The position numbers and the translations under genes are program-made. A stretch of DNA of 64,000 bases from Burkholderiales bacterium RIFCSPLOWO2_12_FULL_61_40 (GTDB lineage: Bacteria > Pseudomonadota > Gammaproteobacteria > Burkholderiales > Burkholderiaceae_C). Of this stretch, positions 1 through 7,095 are shown piece by piece. How positions within the stretch are numbered: position 1 is the stretch's first letter; the number at the start of each line of letters is the position of its first letter. Where the stretch lies: assembly GCA_001770935.1 (NCBI GenBank), contig MESI01000018.1, positions 38,086-102,085 on the forward strand, written 5' to 3'. The notes below the pieces were generated by a model. It did not search any database and was not told the origin of the DNA. It saw only the letters and a program-made list of their open reading frames with translations.

Positions 1-255
1 ATTGGCCATGGTGAAGGTTTTGCCCGAGCCGGTCACCCCCAGCAGGGTCTGGAATACCTCGCCGTCGGTCACCCCTTCCACCAGTTTGTCAATCGCCGCA
101 GGCTGGTCGCCAGCGGGCGGATAGGGCTGGTACAGCTCGAATGGTGAGCCTGGAAAACTCAGAAACAAGCCAGTTTGCGCCTGCCTGTCCTCGTCGGTGG
201 ACGTGCTTTCAAGCAAATGGGAATTGGGGACGGCGCTGACAGCGGTCTTAGGCAT
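1..255 (-). CDS. uvrB: Excinuclease ABC subunit B, N-terminal part (cut by window edge)
   Basis: UvrB is the DNA-damage verification helicase of nucleotide excision repair; it is loaded by UvrA and recruits UvrC. Only the first 85 codons are inside the window. After a variable leader of about 30 residues comes the family's start, [19 protein letters not shown], then the Walker A stretch [13 protein letters not shown] at about residues 72-84, which is diagnostic for UvrB. The ATG at 253-255 (read leftward) is the first start before this motif. I searched the 110 bases upstream for a CTG-N10-CAG LexA box and saw none. Identity is near certain; the C-terminal domains cannot be judged. Confidence 0.95.
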   Translation of the reverse strand, partial: MPKTAVSAVPNSHLLESTSTDEDRQAQTGLFLSFPGSPFELYQPYPPAGDQPAAIDKLVEGVTDGEVFQTLLGVTGSGKTFTMAN

Positions 256-367
256 GGCGGGACAACTCAAAGTGCAGGACAACCCCGCATGGTAGCGATT
301 TACGCAAGATCACGCCCAACACCGCCTCAAGCAGCGCGACCTGGAAATTTCAGTCGGCCGGGCGTAT

Positions 368-949
368 TTATGGTGTGCTGCTTTTATCCGCCATGAGCTG
401 CACCAGTTCCGCCTCACACACCAGCTGCACTCCCTGCGCTGAGGCAAATCGCCTGGCGTTCTCTGTCACTTGGCCCAAGCTCACATAGATGCATTGGTCT
501 GCACCCTGGGCCTCTTTGGCGGTGACCAGCGCGCGCAGTGCATCGACACCGTGGCTGGCGGCTTTCCAGCGTTGGCAGCTCACCAGCGTCACGCGGGCGT
601 CCTTGCGCAAATGCATATCCACCGACTTGGTGTTCCGGCGTGTGACGGTATACCCCTGGCGGGCAAAGGCCTGTGCAAGGGCATCGGCAAAAGTGCGCCA
701 GGACATGGCCCCCACCTCGCCCAGCACCTGCGCCACACGGTCGGGCTTGGGCGCGTGCCTTTGCCGCCAAGCCGCCATGGCCCCGACCACCAAAAAGGGA
801 AATCCACCGATCACACCCAATGCCGCATAGGGTGCGGACAGCAAGGCGCCCGAGACCAGGGCAATCGCCGCCACGATCAGCAGGCTGACCCACCACGGTG
901 AGCGCAGCAAAATTGCAAACAGAGAATTTTTGGCCATCTTCAGTTTCAT
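368..949 (-). CDS. Membrane-anchored Mrr-like (restriction-endonuclease fold) protein
   Basis: A 193-residue protein with two hydrophobic segments (about 20-38 and 42-60) followed by a cytosolic domain resembling the Mrr catalytic domain. The segment with D111, a strand reading RVTLVSCQRWKA (119-130) and a later GVQLVCEAELV end matches the order seen in Mrr_cat proteins. In that family the strand normally carries QxK; here the positions read S124-C125-Q126, so nuclease activity is doubtful. I chose the ATG at 949 because AGGAAG lies seven bases upstream; a longer frame to 1009 has no better site. It sits between uvrB and a hydrolase on the same strand. Function unknown; no partner methylase is present. 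Confidence 0.7.
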   Translation of the reverse strand: MKLKMAKNSLFAILLRSPWWVSLLIVAAIALVSGALLSAPYAALGVIGGFPFLVVGAMAAWRQRHAPKPDRVAQVLGEVGAMSWRTFADALAQAFARQGYTVTRRNTKSVDMHLRKDARVTLVSCQRWKAASHGVDALRALVTAKEAQGADQCIYVSLGQVTENARRFASAQGVQLVCEAELVQLMADKSSTP

Positions 950-1030
950 GTCACTTCCTGTTGCCCCTGGAACGGGGCGTGCGTGGGAGTGTACGGGGCC
1001 TGGGGTCACCCTTGCGTGGCCAGAACCGGC

Positions 1031-1906
1031 TCAGGCGTTCGCGGCGATAAAGGCCGATATGGGTTCCAACTGCGTCGGCACATTGAGCGCCGGGGCGTGG
1101 CCGCAGCCTGCGATCTCCAGCACCTCCAACACCCCCGCCGCGCCGGGACCGCGATGGGCCATCGCCTGAATGGTCTCGGGCAACACCAGATCAGACTCCG
1201 CCCCGCGCAGGCACAGCACCGGCACGGTGATGGCGTCATAGTGCGCCCAGATCAGGTAATCGTCGGGATGGCTGACAAACTGCTGCACCATGGCTGGGTC
1301 GTAGTGCGGGGTGACACGGCCATCCGGCAGACGCCGCGTCGAGGTTTCGGTCAGGCGGCGCCACTGCGCGTCGCTGAGCCAGCCATAGGGCTTGTACACC
1401 TGGCGAAAAAAGGCCTCCAACTCCAGCACGGTGTCAAACGCAGGCGGGCTCCCGGCATAGGCACGGATGCGCTCAATGGCGGCGGCGGCCAGTTGCGGCG
1501 CGTTGTCATTGAGCGTCAGGCTTTGAATGCGTGCCTGCATACGGGGTTGCAACAGGCCGGCCGCACACACCGTGCCAATCGCCCCGCCCATGGAGGTGCC
1601 CACCCAATGGGCTTTCTCAATGCCTAGCTGGTCGAAAAGCTCTGCCGCAATGCGGGCATAAAAGGCCAGGCAGTACTCTTGGTCGGGTAGCGGACTCCAC
1701 TGGCTCAAGCCCCGCCCGATGGTGTCGGGGCAAATCACCCGGTAACCCTGTGCGCTCAGGTGCTCGGCCAGCTCGTCCATGTCGCGCCCGGTGCGCGCCA
1801 GGCCATGCCAGGCCACCACGGTGCGCGCGTGTTCGGCGCCCCATTCGGTGTAGTGGATTTCGCGCCCTGCGCAGTGCAGGTAATGGGAGGAGAACGGCGT
1901 GGTCAT
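1031..1906 (-). CDS. Alpha/beta hydrolase coupled to the ABC transporter operon
   Basis: A 291-residue serine hydrolase of the alpha/beta fold. An HGLARTG oxyanion loop lies near residue 34, the nucleophile elbow GTSMGG near 107, a candidate acid in GAESDLVLP near 240 and the histidine in GCGHAPA near 268. The start overlaps the stop of livM by four bases (ATGA), so translation is probably coupled to the transporter genes upstream. This suggests that the enzyme cleaves an ester, amide or similar bond in the compound the transporter imports, but the substrate cannot be read from the sequence. It is the last gene of the leftward operon. Confidence 0.85.
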   Translation of the reverse strand: MTTPFSSHYLHCAGREIHYTEWGAEHARTVVAWHGLARTGRDMDELAEHLSAQGYRVICPDTIGRGLSQWSPLPDQEYCLAFYARIAAELFDQLGIEKAHWVGTSMGGAIGTVCAAGLLQPRMQARIQSLTLNDNAPQLAAAAIERIRAYAGSPPAFDTVLELEAFFRQVYKPYGWLSDAQWRRLTETSTRRLPDGRVTPHYDPAMVQQFVSHPDDYLIWAHYDAITVPVLCLRGAESDLVLPETIQAMAHRGPGAAGVLEVLEIAGCGHAPALNVPTQLEPISAFIAANA

Positions 1907-2976
1907 GGCTTGGCTCCTATCGCGTTGGCACGCAAGCGCCCCACAATGCCCGTGGGAAAGTAATACACCGACAACACAAACAGCACACCCAGCCAGAGCA
2001 GCCAGCGGTCGGGCGACAACAAGGCGGCCAGCCAGGGCAAGGCAGCAGCAGCCTCGCTGCCCAGGCGCAGCAGGTCCTGCAGATAACTTTGTGCCACCAG
2101 AAACACGGCCGCACCAATGGCCGAGCCGTAAATCGTGCCCATACCGCCAATCACCACGATCAGCAGCACGTCCATCATGATCTCGAAGGACAACGAGGTG
2201 TCCGGCCCGTTGTAGCGCAGCCAAAGCGCCAGCATGGCCCCGGCCATACAGGCGAACAGCGCCGACAAAATGCTCGACGTCGTGCGGTACACCACCACGC
2301 GGTAGCCAATGGCCTCGGCGCGAAACTCGTTCTCGCGAATGGCCTGCAGCACCCGGCCGAATGGCGAATTGACGATGCGCAGCAGGGCCAGCAAGAGCAC
2401 CAGCGCCACCACAAACAGCAGGTAGTAACACAGCAGGCGCCCGTCCAGCATCACGCCCAGAAAGGGCTCTTCCCTGAACTCGAAGCTGGGCGAGAGGATC
2501 GCGGGCACCTTGAAGCTCAGGCCGTCCTCCCCACCGGTGATGTCCGACAGTTGGGATGCCAGCGTCAAAAACGCCGAGGCCACGGCCAGCGTGATCATGG
2601 CGAAAAAGATGGCCCGCACCCGCAGCGAGAACAGTCCCACCAGCAGGGCCAGCACAAAAGACAGCGCCAGCGACGCCAGCACGCCCACTGCCAGCGCCTC
2701 CCAGGTCGGCCCCAGGCGCGTGGTGGCCACCGCAATGCCGTAGGCGCCGATGCCAAAAAACATGGTGTGCGCAAAACTGACGATGCCGGTGTAACCCAGC
2801 AGCAAATCGAAGCTGGCCACCAGCACCACAAACACCAGCACCTTGGCCGCCACGTTGAGCGCCTTCACGCCGGGAAAGAGGAAGGGCGCACCGGCCAGCG
2901 CAATCAGCAGCAGCACCAGCAGAACCGCCAACACGCGGCTGCGGGGAAAGTCGTTGGAGAGGATTCTTTTCAGCAT
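1903..2976 (-). CDS. livM: Branched-chain amino acid type ABC transporter, permease LivM
   Basis: One of two inner-membrane permeases of a HAAT-family ABC importer. The 357-residue protein is hydrophobic throughout, with eight to ten likely membrane segments, and carries the family signature GYTGIVSFAHTMFFGIGAYG (about 64-83) plus the conserved VVIGGMGTIYGSAIGA segment near 280 that contacts the ATPases. It lies 13 bases downstream of livH and overlaps the hydrolase by four bases. LivM-type permeases pair with LivH. The family transports amino acids, short amides, urea and aromatic acids, so the substrate remains open. Confidence 0.92.
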   Translation of the reverse strand: MLKRILSNDFPRSRVLAVLLVLLLIALAGAPFLFPGVKALNVAAKVLVFVVLVASFDLLLGYTGIVSFAHTMFFGIGAYGIAVATTRLGPTWEALAVGVLASLALSFVLALLVGLFSLRVRAIFFAMITLAVASAFLTLASQLSDITGGEDGLSFKVPAILSPSFEFREEPFLGVMLDGRLLCYYLLFVVALVLLLALLRIVNSPFGRVLQAIRENEFRAEAIGYRVVVYRTTSSILSALFACMAGAMLALWLRYNGPDTSLSFEIMMDVLLIVVIGGMGTIYGSAIGAAVFLVAQSYLQDLLRLGSEAAAALPWLAALLSPDRWLLWLGVLFVLSVYYFPTGIVGRLRANAIGAKP

Positions 2977-2989
2977 ACTTGTGCCCTCC

Positions 2990-3973
2990 TTAACGGTTCG
3001 CGACCGGGTACACGCCTTGCGGACGCCACAGCAAAATCGCCACCATCAGCGCGATATTGGAAAACAGCGCCACTTTCGGGAGCAAAAATCCGGTGTAGTT
3101 GGCCATCAGCCCCACCAGTAGCGCACCGATCAGAGCGCCCCCAGTGGAGCCCAGGCCGCCGATGATGATCACGATAAAAATCAGCACATTGACCTGTGCG
3201 CCCATTTGTGGCGTCACGTTTTGCTGGTACAGGCCCCACATCACGCCGCCCAGCCCGGCCAGCGCGCTGCCGACCACAAACACCCCCACAAACAGGCGCT
3301 TGATGCGGTAGCCCAGGGATTCGACCATCTCGCGGTCCTGCACGCCGGCGCGGATCAGCAGGCCAATTTTGGTGCGGCTCAGCGTCCAGGCCAGCACGGC
3401 AAACACCAACAGCCCCACCGCCACGGCCAGCAGGCGGTACTTTTCAATGGAGGCGTCGCCCAGCAGCACGGCACCACGCAGGCCTTCGGGCAGGGGCAAG
3501 GCGATTTGCGCCGGGCCCCAGATGACCTTGATGAGTTCCTCGCCAATGATCATGCCGCCCATGGTGATGAGGATTTGCTTGAGGTGCTGGCCGTAGACCG
3601 GTCGCACGATAAAACGCTCAAACGCCAGCCCCAGCGCCCCCGACACCGCCATGGCGACCAGCATGGCCGGAAACACCGCCACCAGGTTGCGCCACAGCTC
3701 TTGCGAGCCGGTCCAGTCGCCCATCAGGCCCAGCACCGTGGTGGCGACAAAGGCACCCAGCGCAATGAACACGCCGTGGCCAAAATTCAGTACATCCATC
3801 AGCCCAAACACCAGGGTCAGGCCCGAGGCGATGATGAAAATGATCATGCCCATGGCCAGCCCGGCCACCGTGAGCGTGAGCCAGGTGGAGGGTGAACCCA
3901 TGAAGGGCAACACCAGCAGCGCCAGTGCGGGCACCAGCAGCAGCGGTTTCCAGTCGAAATTCAAGGCCTTCAT
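2990..3973 (-). CDS. livH: Branched-chain amino acid type ABC transporter, permease LivH
   Basis: The second inner-membrane permease of the importer, 327 residues. It shows the LivH signature SGLTLVFGLMDVLNFGHGVF near the N terminus and IIIGGLGSTGGALIGALLVG near residue 270, with about eight membrane segments. I placed the start at the ATG at 3973 because AGGAG precedes it by seven bases; a start 18 bases further up would add only MRRRNR and has no ribosome site. About 100 bases containing a dispersed repeat separate it from livF upstream. Confidence 0.92.
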   Translation of the reverse strand: MKALNFDWKPLLLVPALALLVLPFMGSPSTWLTLTVAGLAMGMIIFIIASGLTLVFGLMDVLNFGHGVFIALGAFVATTVLGLMGDWTGSQELWRNLVAVFPAMLVAMAVSGALGLAFERFIVRPVYGQHLKQILITMGGMIIGEELIKVIWGPAQIALPLPEGLRGAVLLGDASIEKYRLLAVAVGLLVFAVLAWTLSRTKIGLLIRAGVQDREMVESLGYRIKRLFVGVFVVGSALAGLGGVMWGLYQQNVTPQMGAQVNVLIFIVIIIGGLGSTGGALIGALLVGLMANYTGFLLPKVALFSNIALMVAILLWRPQGVYPVANR

Positions 3974-3997
3974 GCGGTTTCTCCTACGCACCGTTTT

Positions 3998-4050
3998 GCT
4001 ATGTTTTTCATAGCTGTTTGCGCATATAAATAAAGGGCTAGAGGCCTATT
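3998..4050 (+). repeat. Dispersed Comamonadaceae-type repeat, copy A
   Basis: It begins GCTATG-TTTTT-CATAGC, a small stem, then runs through TGTTTGCGCATATAAATAAA to GGGCTAGAGGCCTATTTGG. The same layout recurs seven more times in this window. This copy is intergenic, between livF and livH, in the plus orientation although both genes run leftward. It may fold in the polycistronic mRNA. Confidence 0.8.
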
Positions 4051-4073
4051 TGGCTTAGAATTTTTCAAGAATT

Positions 4074-4799
4074 TCATATCGCCAACCCCAGCAGCGACCG
4101 CTGCAATGCTTCGTCTTCGGCCAGCGCCTGCATGGAGCCCGCGTGCACCACCCGGCCATCGTCCATCACTGCCACCTGGTCGCCCAGGCGTTTGGCGAAA
4201 TTGATGTTTTGCTCCACCAGCAAGATGGTGGTGCCGGTGGCCTTGAGTTGGGCGAAGGCGTCGATCATGTTGTTGATGATGGCCGGGGCCAGCCCCTTGC
4301 TGGGCTCGTCCACGATCAGCAGTTCACGCGGCTCCACAATGGCGCGCGCCACCGCCAGCATCTGCTTTTGCCCGCCCGAGAGCTTGCCAGCGGGGTGGTT
4401 CCAGAACTTCTCCACCGCCGGAAACAGCGAAAAGATCCACTGCAGCCGCGCCTCGTCCATCTGACCGGCGTGTTTGGCCTTGCGGGCGGCCAGCAGCATG
4501 TTTTCCTTGACGCTGAGGTCGGAAAAAATGCCCATGTTTTCGGGCACGTAGGCGATGTTCAGAGCGGCGATCTGCGGGGTGTTCATCTGCGTGATGTCCT
4601 GGCCCGCAAACGCCAGCCGCCCTTGCGAGGCCTGCCACAGGCCCATGATGGTGCGCAAGGTGGTGGTTTTACCCGCCCCGTTGCGCCCCAGCAGCATGGT
4701 GAGTTGCCCCTTGGGCACCACCAGGTCCACGCCGTGCAGGATGTGGTAGGCGCCGATGTGGGTGTGCACCCCTTCCAGTTTCAACAAAATATCGCTCAT
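4074..4799 (-). CDS. livF: Branched-chain amino acid type ABC transporter, ATPase LivF
   Basis: A 241-residue cytoplasmic ATPase that powers the importer together with LivG. Walker A GRNGAGKTTTLRT is at about 38-50, the ABC signature LSGGQKQMLA at about 139-148, Walker B LLIVDEPSKGL at about 160-170 and the switch histidine region is replaced by LLVEQN, as is normal in LivF. Its length and the short C terminus fit LivF rather than LivG. It overlaps livG by four bases (ATGA). Confidence 0.93.
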   Translation of the reverse strand: MSDILLKLEGVHTHIGAYHILHGVDLVVPKGQLTMLLGRNGAGKTTTLRTIMGLWQASQGRLAFAGQDITQMNTPQIAALNIAYVPENMGIFSDLSVKENMLLAARKAKHAGQMDEARLQWIFSLFPAVEKFWNHPAGKLSGGQKQMLAVARAIVEPRELLIVDEPSKGLAPAIINNMIDAFAQLKATGTTILLVEQNINFAKRLGDQVAVMDDGRVVHAGSMQALAEDEALQRSLLGLAI

Positions 4800-5584
4800 G
4801 CTGCCTCCCCTGCCGTCACCGGCGCGGACGCTGGCGCCACGCCCAGATACGCCTCTTGAACTACGGGCGATGCAATCACCGTAGCCGGGTCGCCATCGGC
4901 CACCAGCGTGCCGTTGTGCAGCACGATGATGCGGTCAGCCAGCTCACGCACCACGTCCATCTTGTGCTCCACCAGCAAAATCGTTTTGGTCTTGTCGTTT
5001 TTCAGCGCACGGATCAGGTTGAGGATGACCGGCGCCTCGTCGTGGCTCATGCCCGCCGTGGGTTCGTCAAACATATAGACCAGCGGGTCCAGCGCCATGA
5101 GCAGGGCCACTTCGAGCTTGCGCTGGTCGCCATGCGGCAAATTGGCCACCAGGGTGTGCTGCTGGTCGTTCATGGCCACCGCGTCCAGCACCTCTTCGGC
5201 CAACTGGGTCAGGGCCTTGTGGTCACTCCAGACGCTCCACAGGTTCAGCCCACGCAGATGCGCTCCGGAGCGCGCCGCCTGTACGGCGAGGCGCACGTTT
5301 TCCAGCACCGACAGGTTCGGAAACAGGTTGGTCAACTGAAACGCCCGCCCCAGGCCAGCCCGGGTGCGGCTGGAGGGGCTCTGGCCAGAGAGGCTGTTGC
5401 CGTTGAGCCGCACCTCCCCCGCCGTGGCCTTGATCTGGCCCGAAATCAGGTTGAAAAACGTGGTCTTGCCCGCCCCGTTGGGGCCAACAATGGCGGTCAA
5501 AGTGCCCGGCTTGAGGGTGCAGCTGACAGCATTCACCGCCACGTGCCCGCCGAAGCGGACCGTGAGATTTTTGGTTTCTAGCAT
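4796..5584 (-). CDS. livG: Branched-chain amino acid type ABC transporter, ATPase LivG
   Basis: A 262-residue ATPase, partner of LivF. It has Walker A GPNGAGKTTFFNLISG (about 36-51), the LivG-type GLGRAFQLTNLFPNLSVLENV segment, a signature region (LPHGDQRKLEVALLMA) and Walker B YMFDEPTAGM. The start MLETKNLTVRFGG at 5584 fits family N termini; a longer frame to 5725 runs through a palindromic intergenic element and is rejected. The ribosome site is weak, so it may depend on translation or RNA structure upstream. Confidence 0.92.
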   Translation of the reverse strand: MLETKNLTVRFGGHVAVNAVSCTLKPGTLTAIVGPNGAGKTTFFNLISGQIKATAGEVRLNGNSLSGQSPSSRTRAGLGRAFQLTNLFPNLSVLENVRLAVQAARSGAHLRGLNLWSVWSDHKALTQLAEEVLDAVAMNDQQHTLVANLPHGDQRKLEVALLMALDPLVYMFDEPTAGMSHDEAPVILNLIRALKNDKTKTILLVEHKMDVVRELADRIIVLHNGTLVADGDPATVIASPVVQEAYLGVAPASAPVTAGEAA

Positions 5585-5647
5585 CTGGGGGTCTCTCGCA
5601 AACTGTCCGGTAACCGGAGAGTTAAAAGGGTGGGAGCGGCGTAGCGA

Positions 5648-5742
5648 GCAAGCGTCAGGCAAGGCGCACGGAGCGCAGGAACCGGAACGTACTTCAGGTA
5701 CGTGAGGATTCCGAGCACCGCGCAACGCCGCATGGCGCTTGC
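5648..5742. repeat. Long imperfect palindrome between livK and livG
   Basis: Outer arms GCAAGCG (5648-5654) and CGCTTGC (5736-5742) enclose GGCG/CGCC and GGAA/TTCC pairs and a perfect core ACGTAC-ttcag-GTACGT (5687-5703). There is no T tract, so it is not a standard terminator. A stem at this place in an importer operon could protect the 3' end of the livK message and lower livG expression, as REP elements do in maltose operons. That role is inferred from position only. Confidence 0.6.
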
Positions 5743-5764
5743 GCAGTAGCCGAGCACACTCTTT

Positions 5765-6946
5765 TTAGCGCTTATTCCTGATTGGAATATTCATCTCTTC
5801 TGCCTTGATCTCGCGCACCAGCTCGGGCACGCCCCAGGCAAAGGCCGGGTCCACTTTGATCTTGAAGTGGTACATGCTTTGCATGGCCTGGTGGTCGTCC
5901 TTGCGGAAGGTCATCTTGCCCTTGGGTGTGTCAAAACTCATGCCTTCCATGGTCTTGATCAGGGTGTTGGCCGAGGCATCGCCCTTGCTGGCGTTCAAGG
6001 CCGCTACCACCGCCATGGCCGCCGAAAAGCCCCCGGCGGTGAAGAAGTCCGGCGGTGCCTTGAACTGGCTGTAATGGCGTGACACCATGGCCTCGTTCAC
6101 CGGATTTTTGGGCATGCCAAAGTAGTAATACGCCGCGCCTTCCATGCCGGGGAACTGTTTGTAGGACACCATGGCAGGCAGGATGTTGCCCCCCGTGGCG
6201 ATCTCGATGCCAAAGCGCTTCAGATCCATGTCCGCGATTTTGAACGGGTTGCCCCCTGCCCAGATGATGAAGATGACCTTGCGACCGGGCTGGCCCTTCA
6301 ACTTGTCGATCAGGCGCTGGGCGCCAGCGGTGAAGTCTGTGGTGGCGGGTGGCAGGTATTCCTCGTGCACCAGCTTGGCCTTCTTGATGGCTTCCTTGAA
6401 CGCCTTCACGCCGTCGCGGCCAAAGGCAGAGTCCTGCGCCATGGTGGCAATGGTGATGCCCGCCTTGTCCAGCGCCACGGCGTTGGCAATGGCGTCTTGC
6501 GAGCTGTTGCGCCCGGTGCGGAAGATGTATTTGTTCCACTTGTCGCCGGTGATGGAGTCGGCCACGGCGGGCTCCACCAGCAATATCTTCTTGTACTCCT
6601 CGGCCACGGGCAGCATGGCCAGCGCCACCGGTGACGCCGTGGGACCCACTGCAATATCCACCTTGTCGTCGCCGTAGGCAGCAGCCAGCAGGGACTTGCC
6701 CTGGTCCGGCTTGCCCTGGTCGTCTTTCTCAATCACGACCAACTTCTTGCCCGCCACCGTCATGGTGCCGCCGGTGGCGTAGTCCAGGCCCATCATGAAA
6801 CCGGTCGCGGTTTGTTTGCCGTAGGCCTCCAGCGGACCGGTCTTGCTGTAGATGTGGGCGATTTTGATGTCTTTGGACTGGCTGAAGGCCGGTGCGGCAA
6901 AGGCGGTGGACAGAACGGCCAGCGTGATGAGATTGCGACGTTGCAT
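5765..6946 (-). CDS. livK: Periplasmic substrate-binding protein of the ABC importer
   Basis: A 393-residue periplasmic binding protein of the Leu/Ile/Val (PBP type 1) family. Residues 1-22 form a signal peptide (MQRRNLITLAVLSTAFAAPAFS); the mature domain starts with the family motif IKIAHIYSKTGPLEAYGKQ and contains VGPTASPVALAMLPVAEE. The start at 6946 is preceded by AAGGAGA at the right spacing, and the longer frame to 7003 overlaps the promoter. It is the first gene of the operon behind a sigma-54 promoter. The ligand is unknown; amino acid, amide or aromatic acid are all possible within the family. Confidence 0.9.
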   Translation of the reverse strand: MQRRNLITLAVLSTAFAAPAFSQSKDIKIAHIYSKTGPLEAYGKQTATGFMMGLDYATGGTMTVAGKKLVVIEKDDQGKPDQGKSLLAAAYGDDKVDIAVGPTASPVALAMLPVAEEYKKILLVEPAVADSITGDKWNKYIFRTGRNSSQDAIANAVALDKAGITIATMAQDSAFGRDGVKAFKEAIKKAKLVHEEYLPPATTDFTAGAQRLIDKLKGQPGRKVIFIIWAGGNPFKIADMDLKRFGIEIATGGNILPAMVSYKQFPGMEGAAYYYFGMPKNPVNEAMVSRHYSQFKAPPDFFTAGGFSAAMAVVAALNASKGDASANTLIKTMEGMSFDTPKGKMTFRKDDHQAMQSMYHFKIKVDPAFAWGVPELVREIKAEEMNIPIRNKR

Positions 6947-6980
6947 GGAAAAGTCTCCTTGGTATGGTGCAAGCGTTACT

Positions 6981-6995
6981 GCAATCCCCATGCCA
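6981..6995 (-). promoter_or_regulatory. Sigma-54 (-24/-12) promoter of livK operon
   Basis: On the minus strand the bases read TGGCATGGGGATTGC, which matches the sigma-54 consensus TGGCACG-N4-TTGC at all but one fixed position and keeps the required GG-N10-GC spacing. Transcription would begin near 6970, giving a leader of about 24 bases with AAGGAGA before the livK ATG. The neighbouring gene encodes a sigma-54 activator. Confidence 0.85.
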
Positions 6996-7015
6996 AGACA
7001 CAAAACCTTGATTTC

Positions 7016-7081
7016 ATTGGATTATTTGGAAAGTTAAATCCAATTTGACCAAATATCAGACAAATGTATTGCCTGATATTT
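7016..7081. promoter_or_regulatory. Two inverted repeats, candidate activator sites for livK promoter
   Basis: ATTGGATT (7016-7023) pairs with AATCCAAT (7037-7044), and AAATATCAG (7051-7059) pairs with CTGATATTT (7073-7081). Both are perfect. The outer one lies about 80-110 bases upstream of the predicted start, the usual distance for an enhancer-binding activator. Neither is followed by a T run on the minus strand, so they are unlikely to terminate the regulator gene. Confidence 0.6.
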
Positions 7082-7095
7082 AGACACTCGTCTAT

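Noticed and set aside
256..367. LexA box upstream of uvrB
   Set aside because: No CTG-N10-CAG was found; the closest, CTGGAAATTTCAG, has a seven-base spacer.
1531..3165. A 544-codon open frame on the plus strand opposite livM and the hydrolase
   Set aside because: Low-complexity Arg/Gln/His composition and complete overlap with clear ABC transporter genes.
7051..7081. Inverted repeat as a terminator of the sigma-54 activator gene
   Set aside because: No T run follows on the minus strand, and the position fits an activator site better.
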